DNA of 64,000 bases from Luteipulveratus flavus (GTDB lineage Bacteria > Actinomycetota > Actinomycetes > Actinomycetales > Dermatophilaceae): the NCBI RefSeq assembly GCF_029080175.1, contig NZ_JARFJC010000042.1. One strand, 5' to 3'. Of the stretch, positions 50,845 through 60,949 are shown piece by piece. The notes beneath the pieces were generated by a model that had not been told where the DNA came from, did no database searches, and was given only the letters and a program-made list of their open reading frames with translations. The translations under genes and the position numbers were made by a program. Within the stretch, counting starts at the first letter, position 1, and each line of letters opens with the position of its first letter.

Positions 50845-51473
50845 CAGAGAATCCCGTCCAGGATGCCCGCCGGGAGCGGGACGCCGAGGCCGCTGTAGAA
50901 CGCGTAGAAGGTGGCGACCGAGAGGGCCGTGCCGATCGCGAGGTCCCGCAGCCAGGTTCGGCTGCCGAGGGTGAGCGAGCAGCCGGCGAAGAAGAGCGCA
51001 CCGGAGACCGCCCAGCCGAGCACGTTCACGGTGGCGATCAGGAAGACGAAGACACCGACCAGCTTGGCGACTGTGCTCCAGTCGGCCCGCTGGGTGAGAT
51101 CGACGTCCTCCCCCTCCTCCGCCTCCGGCACCGAGCCGCGCAGCACCGACACGGCCAGCAGCGCGGCGAGCACCAGCAGCGCCGCCGCCACGGCGTACGG
51201 GAACGCCTTCGGCCCGACCGGGTCCAGCTTGGCGAAGTCGTTGCGCAGCCGCGAGGCGTCCACGGCAACGACCACGCCGAGCACCGCCAGGATGCCGACC
51301 AGCAGCAGCTGGGACAGGTCCCGCTCCCGCGCCGGCGGACTCGTAGCGGCCGTCGCTCCCGACGTCACTTCTCTCGTCTCCTCACTCGGGTCGGCGCTCA
51401 TGCCTTCTGTCGCGCCTCTGGCCCTCACTCCGGGCCTCACTTCGTTCGTCTCCTCACTCGGGTCGGCGCTCAT
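50844..51473 (-). CDS. tctB: Tripartite tricarboxylate transporter small subunit TctB
   Basis: A 209-residue membrane protein with four helices (LLLVGILAVLGVVVAV, then three more) and the DPVGPKAFPYAVAAAL motif of TctB. The first 45 residues are unusual: MSADPSEET occurs twice, 24 residues apart, because about 30 bases carrying start codon and a GAGGAG were duplicated. ATG 51473 overlaps the tctC stop; ATG 51401 and a downstream GTG are equally good starts. Confidence 0.88.
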   Translation of the reverse strand: MSADPSEETNEVRPGVRARGATEGMSADPSEETREVTSGATAATSPPARERDLSQLLLVGILAVLGVVVAVDASRLRNDFAKLDPVGPKAFPYAVAAALLVLAALLAVSVLRGSVPEAEEGEDVDLTQRADWSTVAKLVGVFVFLIATVNVLGWAVSGALFFAGCSLTLGSRTWLRDLAIGTALSVATFYAFYSGLGVPLPAGILDGIL

Positions 51474-51475
51474 GC
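51372..51475. repeat. Duplicated translation-start segment of tctB
   Basis: Two nearly identical 30-base copies containing GCATGAGCGCCGACCC and GAGTGAGGAGACGA lie 72 bases apart in frame. Confidence 0.8.
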
Positions 51476-52462
51476 CAGTCCCAGCTCCTCGAGCGTCGTC
51501 TCGACGCGCTTGTCCTGCGCCTTCAGGAACGAGCCGAACTGGTCGCCCGTGAGGAACGCGTCCGTCCATCCGTTGTCCTGCAACGCTTTTCGCCACTCCG
51601 GGCTGTCGTGCATCTTCTGCAGCAGGGCGATCAGCTCCTTGCGCCGCTCGGGTGAGACGCCGGGCGGCGCGAGGACGCCGCGCCAGTTGGTGAAGCTCAG
51701 GTTCACCCCGGCCTCCTTCAGCGTGGGTGCGTTCACCCCCGGGGCGCGCTTCTCACCGGACACCGCGAGTACCCGGATCTGACCGCTCTTGATCTGCTCG
51801 GAGAACTCCCCGAGCCCCGTGGTCGCGATGTCGATCTTGGAGCCGAGCAGGGCGGGCAGCAGCTCGCCACCGCCGTCGTAGGAGATGAAGTTGACCTTCT
51901 TGGGGGTCACGCCGACCGTTCGCGCGAGCTCCATGGGGAACAGGTGGTCCGGACCACCCGGAGCGGAGCCACCGCCGACGCGCAGCTTGCCCGGGTTCTT
52001 CTTCCAGGCGGCGACGACGTCGTCGATCGTCCTGTACGGCGAGCCCTTGGGGACGACGACGCCTTCCTGGTCCTCGATCAGCCGGGCCAACGGCGTCGCC
52101 TTGGAGGCGCGGGCGTCCGACTTGTTCGTGAACGTCGCCCCGACCACACCGAGACCCATGGTCATCAGCAGGTCCTCGTTGCCCTTCTCGTTCTTCAGCC
52201 GGGACATCGCGACCGTCCCGCTGGCGCCGATTACGTTGAAGACCTCGAACCGACCGGTGATGTCGTCGTCCTCCATCACCCGCACGGCGGTGCGGCCGGT
52301 GACGTCGTACCCGCCCCCGGGACTGTTCGGGATCATCATCCGCAGCCGGGTCGACCCGGCGTCGTCGCCGCGGGTCACACCGCACGACGACAGCGGCAGG
52401 ACCGCCGCGACGGTCATCGCCGTGACCGCCAGGAAGCGGCGTCTGGACGGGGGGTTCATCAT
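51470..52462 (-). CDS. tctC: Tripartite tricarboxylate transporter binding protein TctC
   Basis: A 330-residue substrate-binding protein. The N-terminus has SRRRFLAV and a lipobox LSSC (Cys27), so it is a membrane-anchored, possibly Tat-exported lipoprotein. IPNSPGGGYDVTGR is the first carboxylate-binding loop and VGGGSAPGGPDHL the second. It captures citrate-like acids for TctAB. AGAGG precedes the double ATG. Divergent from the sensor kinase. Confidence 0.93.
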   Translation of the reverse strand: MMNPPSRRRFLAVTAMTVAAVLPLSSCGVTRGDDAGSTRLRMMIPNSPGGGYDVTGRTAVRVMEDDDITGRFEVFNVIGASGTVAMSRLKNEKGNEDLLMTMGLGVVGATFTNKSDARASKATPLARLIEDQEGVVVPKGSPYRTIDDVVAAWKKNPGKLRVGGGSAPGGPDHLFPMELARTVGVTPKKVNFISYDGGGELLPALLGSKIDIATTGLGEFSEQIKSGQIRVLAVSGEKRAPGVNAPTLKEAGVNLSFTNWRGVLAPPGVSPERRKELIALLQKMHDSPEWRKALQDNGWTDAFLTGDQFGSFLKAQDKRVETTLEELGLA

Positions 52463-52515
52463 CGGACCTCTCGGGTAGCGCGGCACGCTGTGCAGGGCCG
52501 ATAGTGGCCCGCAGG

Positions 52516-52531
52516 TGTGGCGCAGGTCACG
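52516..52531. promoter_or_regulatory. Weak Crp/GlxR-type site in the tctC-dpiB promoter region
   Basis: TGTGGCGCAGGTCACG matches TGTGA-N6-TCACA at 8 of 10 positions and sits in the 97-base divergent promoter region. Candidate only. Confidence 0.35.
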
Positions 52532-52559
52532 GTTGTGCACGCAAAGGAGGTTGTGGTCT

Positions 52560-54200
52560 TTGTGGTCCTCCCGGCGGCACCGTCCGCTCTCCCTGGCACG
52601 GCAGTTCCTGCTGCTCCAGCTCGTCGTGCTGGGCCTCGTCCTCGCCGCGGTCGTCGCGATCACCGTGCAGCAGACCACCCAGGACTTCCGCAGCAGCCGC
52701 AGCAGCCGCCTGCTCGCCGTCGCGGAGAACCTCGCCGGTACGGGCGTCGTCCGCAGCGAGCTCGGCACCGACAGCACCCCGGACCGGCTGGCGCTGCAGC
52801 CCGAGATCGCGCGGGTGTCCAGCCTGTCCGGGGCCCGAGTGGTCCAGATCGTCGACCTGCGAGGGCGGGTCGTCGCCTCGTCTGATCCTCGCGACCTGGA
52901 TGCCGTCGCGACGCTGAGATCGCCTGTGAGCCAAGGACGTTCGTGGTCCGGTGACCTGACCGTCCAGCATCGGAAGATGGTCGGCGGGCAGGCGCCGGTC
53001 ATCTGGGCACAGAAGGGCGCCCCACCGCGGACGGTCGGCGCGGTGCTCGTGCTCGAGGAGTACCCACCGTGGTGGGACCGCCTCACCGACGCTGTACCGG
53101 ACCTGCTCCTCGTCCTCGGGATCGCCGCCGTGCTCGGGATGGCCGGCGCTCTCGTGCTGTCCCGCCTCATCCGTCGGCAGACCCGTGGCCTCGAGCCGGC
53201 CGAGATCGCCCATCTCGCCGACCACCAGGAGGCCCTGCTGACCGGCATCCACGAAGGCGTCGTCGGCGTCGGCCTGGACGGGACGGTGACGCTCGCGAAC
53301 GCATCCGCCCACCGCTTGCTGCACCTGCCCGGCGACCCGGTCGGTCGGCCGGTGCAGGAGGTGGTGCCGCACGCGGGCGTCGCGGACCTGCTGCTGGCCC
53401 AGGGCGACAGCGAGAGCACGGTCATCGTGGTCGACGGCCGGGCCCTGGTCCTCAACCGCCGGCGCGCGTCGTACGAGGGACGCTCGGTCGGGACGGTCAC
53501 GACCCTCGTGGATCGCAGCGACCTGATGTCGATGCAGAGCCAGATGTCGGCGCAGGCGAGCGTGACCGACGTGCTGCGGGCGCAGACCCACGAGTTCGAC
53601 AACCGGCTGCACACCATCTCCGGGCTGCTGCAGCTCGGTGAGTACGACGAGGCCGTCGCGCTCATCGACGAGGTCAGCCGGCGGCGTACCCGGATCAACG
53701 AGACGGTGACGCAGCGGATCGCCGACCCACGCGTGGCCGCGCTGCTGGTCGCCAAGATCACCTCGGCCGCGGAGGCCGGCGTCACCCTGTCGCTGGAGCC
53801 GGAGAGCACGCTGCCGCGTCTCGCCCCGGGCCTCAGCGCGGACGTCGGCACCGTCCTCGGCAACCTCGTCGACAACGCGGTGGACGCCTCACGAGCGAAC
53901 TCCGGCCTGGAAGTGTCTGCGCGAATCACGTTGAGTGACAACGTCGTACGGGTCCGCGTCGCCGACACGGGAGCCGGCGTGGACGCCGGCGACATCGAGC
54001 GGATCTTCGAGCGCGGGTGGTCCACCAAGCCCTCCGGTCCGGCCGGCCGCGGCGTCGGGCTCGCCCTGGTCCAGGCGATCTGCTCGCGACGCGGTGGCGA
54101 CGTCGAGGCGGCGAACGGCGATCATGGGGCGGTTCTCACGGCGCGGCTGCCGGTCCGTCCCGGCCGTGACGTGGCCGCCGCCGACCAGGAGCACCCATGA
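52560..54200 (+). CDS. Sensor histidine kinase, CitA/DcuS/DpiB family
   Basis: A 546-residue membrane kinase. TM1 (residues 15-35), an extracytoplasmic ligand-binding PAS-like domain, TM2 (near 180-200), a cytosolic PAS domain, then the family's dimerisation motif THEFDNRLHTISGLLQLG with the phosphorylated His. The ATPase domain has LGNLVDNAVDA, DTGAGV and GRGVGLALV. TTG 52560 is chosen because AAGGAGG ends 9 bases upstream. It should sense citrate or C4-dicarboxylates and control the divergent tctCBA operon. Confidence 0.9.
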   Translation: MWSSRRHRPLSLARQFLLLQLVVLGLVLAAVVAITVQQTTQDFRSSRSSRLLAVAENLAGTGVVRSELGTDSTPDRLALQPEIARVSSLSGARVVQIVDLRGRVVASSDPRDLDAVATLRSPVSQGRSWSGDLTVQHRKMVGGQAPVIWAQKGAPPRTVGAVLVLEEYPPWWDRLTDAVPDLLLVLGIAAVLGMAGALVLSRLIRRQTRGLEPAEIAHLADHQEALLTGIHEGVVGVGLDGTVTLANASAHRLLHLPGDPVGRPVQEVVPHAGVADLLLAQGDSESTVIVVDGRALVLNRRRASYEGRSVGTVTTLVDRSDLMSMQSQMSAQASVTDVLRAQTHEFDNRLHTISGLLQLGEYDEAVALIDEVSRRRTRINETVTQRIADPRVAALLVAKITSAAEAGVTLSLEPESTLPRLAPGLSADVGTVLGNLVDNAVDASRANSGLEVSARITLSDNVVRVRVADTGAGVDAGDIERIFERGWSTKPSGPAGRGVGLALVQAICSRRGGDVEAANGDHGAVLTARLPVRPGRDVAAADQEHP

Positions 54201-54886
54201 GCGCACCGCTGACCGTCGTGGTCGTCGACGACGACTTCATGGTCGTGCGCGTCCACACGAAGTTCGTCGAGCGGGTGGAGGGGTTCGAGGTCGTCGCGAC
54301 GGCGCGGACCGGCTCCGAGGCCCTCGACTCAGTCCGGCGCCACCGTCCCGACCTGGTCCTGCTGGACGTCCACCTGCCGGACATGTCCGGCCTGGACGTG
54401 CTGCGCGCCCTGCGGGCGGAGGGCCTGGACGTGGAGGTGCTCATGGTGACCGCTGAGCGCGAGCTCGACAGCGTCCGGGCCGCGCGCCTCACCGGCGCCG
54501 TCGGCTACCTGGTCAAGCCGTTCTCCCAGGACGATCTCGCCGGCCGGCTGGAGGAGCTGCGTCGGCTGCGCCACCGGCTGCACGACGTCGAGGAGCCCGG
54601 GCAGGCCGACATCGACCAGGTCTTCGGCGGCGCGTCGGCGGCGGCGGCCGGTACCGGGCTGCCGAAGGGGCTGAGTGCGCAGACCGGCGAGCTGGTGCTG
54701 CGGTCGTTGCGCGAGCACGGCGAGCAGTCGGCCGCCGAGTGCGCGGACGCCCTCGGGCTGGCGCGCGTCACCGCACGGCGCTACCTCGAGCACTTCGTCG
54801 CGACCGGACGGGCGCACGTCCGGCAGCAGTACGGCCGCGTCGGCCGCCCGGAGCGCCTCTACAGCATCCCCACCGGCAGAAGTTGA
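54197..54886 (+). CDS. Response regulator, CitB/DcuR/DpiA family
   Basis: A 229-residue regulator. The receiver domain has the acidic pair Asp11-Asp12, phospho-acceptor Asp57 (LLDVHLPD) and Lys in GYLVKPF. A linker and a winged-helix-type DNA-binding domain follow (SAAECADALGLARVTARRYLEHF). Coupled to the kinase by ATGA overlap. Likely activates tricarboxylate transport. Confidence 0.92.
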   Translation: MSAPLTVVVVDDDFMVVRVHTKFVERVEGFEVVATARTGSEALDSVRRHRPDLVLLDVHLPDMSGLDVLRALRAEGLDVEVLMVTAERELDSVRAARLTGAVGYLVKPFSQDDLAGRLEELRRLRHRLHDVEEPGQADIDQVFGGASAAAAGTGLPKGLSAQTGELVLRSLREHGEQSAAECADALGLARVTARRYLEHFVATGRAHVRQQYGRVGRPERLYSIPTGRS

Positions 54887-54892
54887 CCGCCA

Positions 54893-54910
54893 GCACAGGC
54901 ATACCTGTGC
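54893..54910. promoter_or_regulatory. Palindrome upstream of acs
   Basis: GCACAGGCATACCTGTGC has 7-bp perfect arms around CATA, directly after the response regulator stop and about 150 bases before acs. A hairpin with 8-bp stem follows at 54995-55016. It could be an operator for acs or part of a terminator. Confidence 0.45.
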
Positions 54911-55056
54911 CGAGCACCAGCTTTTGCCGAGAGGGGGCGGACGAACGGGCAGGGACGCCGTCACCGGACGGTCCCAACGTGCGGGGAACGGTTGAACCCG
55001 TCGGCGGGGACGGGTTGAGTGTGGGCAGCACTTTTTCCGCTGACGAGGAGGTCGAC

Positions 55057-57045
<1,989 letters not shown>

Positions 57046-57057
57046 TCGCCGCCCTCG

Positions 57058-57165
57058 CCGGTCGAGCCGGGCCGGAGCGCTAGCGGAGGTCCGTGTCGAG
57101 ACCAGGTGCGCGCGTGCACCTGGTCTCGACACGTCTCGCCCCTGGGGGCTCGCCGGCTCGACCGG
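57058..57165. repeat. Interspersed palindromic repeat (REP-like), second full copy
   Basis: The outer arms CCGGTCGAGCCGG and its near complement enclose the core GGAGCGCTAGCGGAGG and an inner perfect 18-bp stem (57092-57109 with 57116-57133) around a 6-base loop. Architecture equals the element at 1558-1685. It separates acs from a convergent gene and may terminate both. A short tail repeats CTCGACCGGCGGGTGG twice up to 57195. Confidence 0.8.
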
Positions 57166-57200
57166 CGGGTGGGAGGGCTCGACCGGCGGGTGGTAGTCGG

Positions 57201-57611
57201 TCAGCCACGATCGGCCACCGCGACGTGGCGGCGGCCACGGATCCAGCCGTCGGCGTCCCGCAGGTCGTAGCCCGCCAGCCGGTCCACGGCGATGTGCAGC
57301 AGCCAGCCGAGACCGAGCACGAACCACGGCACGAACGCGGTGTGGGAGATCGGCAGGAAGCACACCGCCACCGTCACCGGGAGGGCGACCTGCCACCGGT
57401 GCAGCAGGTTGTACGCCGGGACGGCGCGCGGAGCGAGCCGCCCCTGGCCGGACTCGCGCGGGTCGGATCCGATGGCCGCGAGGAAGGCCAGGTCGGGCCC
57501 GATCAGCCCGAGTGCGCCGGTCGCCCAGGCCCATCCGCCGTACGTCAACGCCTCGAACCCGAGGAACGCCGCGAGCACGAGCACCGCGACCGCCCAGGCG
57601 GCCCGTCTCAC
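57201..57611 (-). CDS. DUF4260 family membrane protein
   Basis: A 136-residue protein with four hydrophobic segments. LIGPDLAFLAAIG, AYNLLHRWQVALP and GWLLHIAVDRLAGYDLRD are the conserved DUF4260 segments, with the Pro-Asp and Tyr-Asn-x2-His pattern. Function unknown. GTG start overlaps the reductase stop, so it is translated with it under the TetR-controlled promoter. Confidence 0.85.
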   Translation of the reverse strand: MRRAAWAVAVLVLAAFLGFEALTYGGWAWATGALGLIGPDLAFLAAIGSDPRESGQGRLAPRAVPAYNLLHRWQVALPVTVAVCFLPISHTAFVPWFVLGLGWLLHIAVDRLAGYDLRDADGWIRGRRHVAVADRG

Positions 57612-58045
57612 ACCTGCTCCAGCCGGAAGACCGGGTGGTCGGGCAGGATCGCGAGCAGCTCGGCGTCCGAGGACTTCGCAGAGATGCCCTTCGGGAAGAA
57701 CGCTCCGACCTCCCACGCCCACTTCTTCAGGTAGTGGCGCAGTACCGGGACCGCCGGCTCACCGTGCACCTCCACGGCGCGGTACGTCGTCGCGCGCTGC
57801 CCGAGCCGCAGCGTCACCTCAGGGTTCTTGCGTGCGTTGCGCACCCAGTCGGTCTGCCCGCGCGGGGCGACGAGATGCGTCACACCGTCGACCACCATGA
57901 GGTTGACCGGGGTGCGACGCGGCTGCCCGCTCTTGCGGCCGATGGTCTCGAGCTCTCGCGAGCCCGCGAGGCTCACTCCACGGCGCGCCAGCACTCCCAC
58001 GAGCGAGTTGAAGATCCTGGTCATTCGGCCGACCTGCTGGGTCAT
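57608..58045 (-). CDS. Deazaflavin (F420)-dependent nitroreductase family protein
   Basis: A 145-residue split beta-barrel protein of the Ddn type. ETIGRKSGQPRRTPVNLMVVDGVTHLVAPRG is the cofactor-binding core, followed by WVRNARKNPEV. Such proteins reduce quinones, nitro compounds or other substrates with F420H2. GGAGGG precedes ATG 58045. It is divergent from a TetR gene, with three operator palindromes between them. Confidence 0.9.
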   Translation of the reverse strand: MTQQVGRMTRIFNSLVGVLARRGVSLAGSRELETIGRKSGQPRRTPVNLMVVDGVTHLVAPRGQTDWVRNARKNPEVTLRLGQRATTYRAVEVHGEPAVPVLRHYLKKWAWEVGAFFPKGISAKSSDAELLAILPDHPVFRLEQV

Positions 58046-58065
58046 GGTGCCCTCCGAGGCATTGC

Positions 58066-58153
58066 GAGAGCAGTGCTCTCTGTTTGATGTCTCCATCATG
58101 CACCCGCGCGGCAGAGAATGCAAGAGCAGTGCTCTCTCTTGCGAGCAGTGCTC
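58066..58153. promoter_or_regulatory. Three TetR-type operators in a divergent promoter
   Basis: The motif AGAGCAGTGCTCT occurs three times: a 15-bp perfect palindrome at 58066-58080, a 13-bp one at 58123-58135 and an 11-bp core at 58143-58153. All lie between the reductase gene and the divergent TetR gene, so the repressor most likely controls both directions. Confidence 0.85.
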
Positions 58154-58176
58154 TTGCGGTGGCACGCTCGCGTCCC

Positions 58177-58881
58177 ATGACGACCGACCCGCCCCGCACT
58201 GCCCGCGAACGCGCCCGCCAGGAGGTCATGGTCGCGATCCTGGAGGCCGGCCGTCGCGAGCTCGCCGAGCACGGTGCGGACGGCCTCTCCCTGCGCGCGG
58301 TCGCTCGCGAGGTCGGGATGGTGTCGTCTGCGGTGTACCGCTACGTCGCGAGCCGGGACGACCTGCTCACCGCACTGATCAGCGAGGCGTACGGCGCGGT
58401 CGCCGACGCCGCCGAGCACGCAGCGTCCGCGCGGACCACGCCCGGGCGGCGCTTCGTCCGGCTGTGCGGTGCGCTGCGCACCTGGGGTCAGGAGCACCCG
58501 CACGAGTACGCCCTGCTCTACGGCTCCCCGGTGCCCGGCTACCAAGCACCGGAAGCCACCACCGACATCGCGACGCGTACGCCCCGCGCCGCGGCCGCGC
58601 TCGTCCAGGAGGCGTACGACGCGGGCACGCTCGAGGTGCACGAGCCGGAGCCGCCCCTCGGCCGGGTGCTCGCGGGCCAGTGCGCGGTGATGGGCGAGGC
58701 GCTCGGGCTGAGCCTCCCCGAACCGGTGGTGCTGCGGCTGGCCCACGCCTGGACGCAGGTCTACGGCGCGATCAGCTTCGAGCTGTTCGGGCAGCTGCGC
58801 AACACCTTCGACCCGGCCGACGCGTTCGCCGCGCACACGTTCGCGACCGCCGCGCGGCACGTCGGCTTCACCGACCTCTGA
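58177..58881 (+). CDS. TetR/AcrR-family transcriptional regulator
   Basis: A 234-residue repressor. The helix-turn-helix is at residues 30-52 (LSLRAVAREVGMVSSAVYRYV). The C-terminal domain has the TetR_C_13-like segment with RRFVRLCGALRTWGQEHP. It probably binds the three AGAGCAGTGCTCT palindromes and controls the F420-reductase/DUF4260 genes. No ribosome site is visible, so the transcript may be leaderless. Confidence 0.92.
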   Translation: MTTDPPRTARERARQEVMVAILEAGRRELAEHGADGLSLRAVAREVGMVSSAVYRYVASRDDLLTALISEAYGAVADAAEHAASARTTPGRRFVRLCGALRTWGQEHPHEYALLYGSPVPGYQAPEATTDIATRTPRAAAALVQEAYDAGTLEVHEPEPPLGRVLAGQCAVMGEALGLSLPEPVVLRLAHAWTQVYGAISFELFGQLRNTFDPADAFAAHTFATAARHVGFTDL

Positions 58882-59016
58882 CGCGTGCCGCGCTCGCACG
58901 AAGGACGGGCCCGGCACCCGGACAACTACGATGGGCGGCGGTGAGCCGGGAAGTCTGGTCGGCCGCCGCGAGGGCTCGCGGCGACACCGACACCCGACCC
59001 TTGAAGGGGGCGACCG

Positions 59017-60324
59017 ATGGTCCTGCCGACTCCTCGCGCACCACGCCTGCTCAGCAGAGGCTCCTGGCCCGAAGCCCACCGGGTCGCCGACGCGCTGCGC
59101 ACCGAGACCGTCGGCGGCGCCCTGCTGCTGATCGCCGCCCTGCTGGCCGTGGCCTGGGCGAACACGCCGTGGCGCGACGGCTACACCACCCTGCGCGACG
59201 CCCACATCGGACCCGCGGCCCTGGGACTCGACCTGAGCCTCGCCCACTGGGCGGCGGACGGGCTGCTCGCGATCTTCTTCTTCGTCGTCGGCCTGGAGCT
59301 CAAGCAGGAGTTCGTCGTCGGCGACCTGCGCGAGCCGTCCCGCGCCGCCGTACCGGTCGTCGCGGCGGCGTGCGGCGTGGTCGTCCCGGCCGTCGTCTAC
59401 ACGGTCGTCAACATCGCCGCGGACGGCCGCCCGGCCGGCTGGGCGGTGCCGACGGCCACCGACATCGCTTTCGCGCTCGCCGTGCTCGCGGTGCTCGGGA
59501 CCCACCTGCCGTCGGCGCTGCGGTCCTTCCTGCTCACGCTCGCGGTGGTCGACGACCTCATCGCGATCACCATCATCGCGATGTTCTTCACCGCCGACCT
59601 CGACCTGGTCGTGCTCGGTCTGGCGCTGCTGCCGATCGCGGCGTTCGGGGTGCTCGTGCAGCGCGGCGTACGCACCCCCTGGCTGCTCCTGCCCCTCGGC
59701 GTGCTGACCTGGGCGCTGGTGCACGGGTCCGGCATCCACGCCACCATCGCCGGCGTCGTCCTCGGGCTGCTGGTTCCCGTCCGCGATGCGCGCGGCGGCT
59801 CCGCGGACGGGTCCTCCTCGCACGCCGCGGACCTCGAGCACCGGCTGCGACCGCTGTCCGCCGGAGTCGCGGTACCGGTGTTCGCGTTCATGGCAGCCGG
59901 GGTCACCGTCGTCGACGGCGGGTTCGGCGACGCGCTGCGCGACCCGGTCACGATCGGCGTGGTCGCCGGCCTGGTCGTGGGCAAGTGCGTCGGCGTCCTC
60001 GGCGGGACGTTCCTGGTCGCGCGCTTCACCCGCGCCGAGCTGAGCGACGACCTCGCCTGGTCCGACGTGCTCGGGCTCAGCCTGCTCGCCGGCATCGGGT
60101 TCACCGTCTCGCTGCTGATCGGGGAGCTGGCGTTCGGAACGGGCTCCGCAGCCGACGAGCACGTCAAGATCGGCGTCCTCGTCGGTTCGGTCCTGGCCGC
60201 GCTGCTCGCCGCCGTCGTGCTCCGGCTGCGCAACGCCACCTACCGGCGCATCGAGCAGTACGAGACCCGCGACGACGACGGCGACGGGGTCCCCGACTGC
60301 TACGACCAACGCGCGCAGGCGTGA
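59017..60324 (+). CDS. nhaA: Na+/H+ antiporter NhaA
   Basis: A 435-residue antiporter with 12 predicted helices. The ion-binding pair is in LAVVDDLIAI; VPTATDIAFALAVL and FFFVVGLELKQE are signature segments. It exports sodium in exchange for protons at high pH or salt. The C-terminus ends in DDDGDGVPDCYDQ, which resembles a calcium-binding thrombospondin-type loop and is not part of standard NhaA. AAGGGGG precedes the ATG. Confidence 0.93.
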   Translation: MVLPTPRAPRLLSRGSWPEAHRVADALRTETVGGALLLIAALLAVAWANTPWRDGYTTLRDAHIGPAALGLDLSLAHWAADGLLAIFFFVVGLELKQEFVVGDLREPSRAAVPVVAAACGVVVPAVVYTVVNIAADGRPAGWAVPTATDIAFALAVLAVLGTHLPSALRSFLLTLAVVDDLIAITIIAMFFTADLDLVVLGLALLPIAAFGVLVQRGVRTPWLLLPLGVLTWALVHGSGIHATIAGVVLGLLVPVRDARGGSADGSSSHAADLEHRLRPLSAGVAVPVFAFMAAGVTVVDGGFGDALRDPVTIGVVAGLVVGKCVGVLGGTFLVARFTRAELSDDLAWSDVLGLSLLAGIGFTVSLLIGELAFGTGSAADEHVKIGVLVGSVLAALLAAVVLRLRNATYRRIEQYETRDDDGDGVPDCYDQRAQA

Positions 60325-60456
60325 TCCTGGCCGTCCCACCGGCCCGTGATGTACACACCATGGGGACGCTCTCGCTTGCATCCGCGACCGATGGGTAGTG
60401 TCTGGGAAGCACCGGCACGGGCCGACGCCCGTGAAGCGACGTAACAGGAGGAAGCG

Positions 60457-60858
60457 ATGGCCATCAGCACCAACGGGTCCGAACGCACGCTCGGCCAGCT
60501 GGTCGCGGACGCCTCGACCGACCTCTCCGGCATCGTCAAGGGCGAGATCGACCTGGCCAAGCTCGAGATGAAGTCCGAGGTGAGCAAGGCCGGCAAGGGT
60601 GGCGGACTGCTCGCAGCAGCAGGGCTGTTCGCGCTGTACATGCTGATGTTCCTGCTGCTAGCAGCGGCCTGGGGCATCCACGCCGCCGGGCTCTCGCTGT
60701 GGCTCAGCCTGCTGATCGTCGCCGGCGTGCTGCTGATCATCACGCTGATCCTGGCGCTGCTCGGGCGCAGCTCGTTGAAGAAGATGCGCGGCGGTCCGAA
60801 GAAGACCATCGCCAACGCCCAGCAGACCGTGAAGGCCATCAAGCCCGCCAAGGGCTGA
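60457..60858 (+). CDS. Phage-holin-superfamily (DUF1469-type) membrane protein
   Basis: A 133-residue protein: an amphipathic N-terminal helix (LVADASTDLSGIVKGEIDLAKLEM), two transmembrane helices (residues 50-72 and 80-103) and a basic tail. This is the actinobacterial holin-X type, a chromosomal membrane protein not connected to phage. AGGAGG precedes the ATG. Confidence 0.88.
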   Translation: MAISTNGSERTLGQLVADASTDLSGIVKGEIDLAKLEMKSEVSKAGKGGGLLAAAGLFALYMLMFLLLAAAWGIHAAGLSLWLSLLIVAGVLLIITLILALLGRSSLKKMRGGPKKTIANAQQTVKAIKPAKG

Positions 60859-60949
60859 CCCACTTCAGGCGCGGCGCCCCTGGTGGGCGCCGCGTCGACG
60901 ACCGCGACCCGGTGATTGCGCGCCCGGGCCGCAGGAGGATGCGCGGCCG

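Noticed and set aside
60457..60858. Holin-like gene as sign of a prophage
   Set aside because: This holin-superfamily type is a common chromosomal protein of actinobacteria, and no phage structural or integrase gene is nearby.
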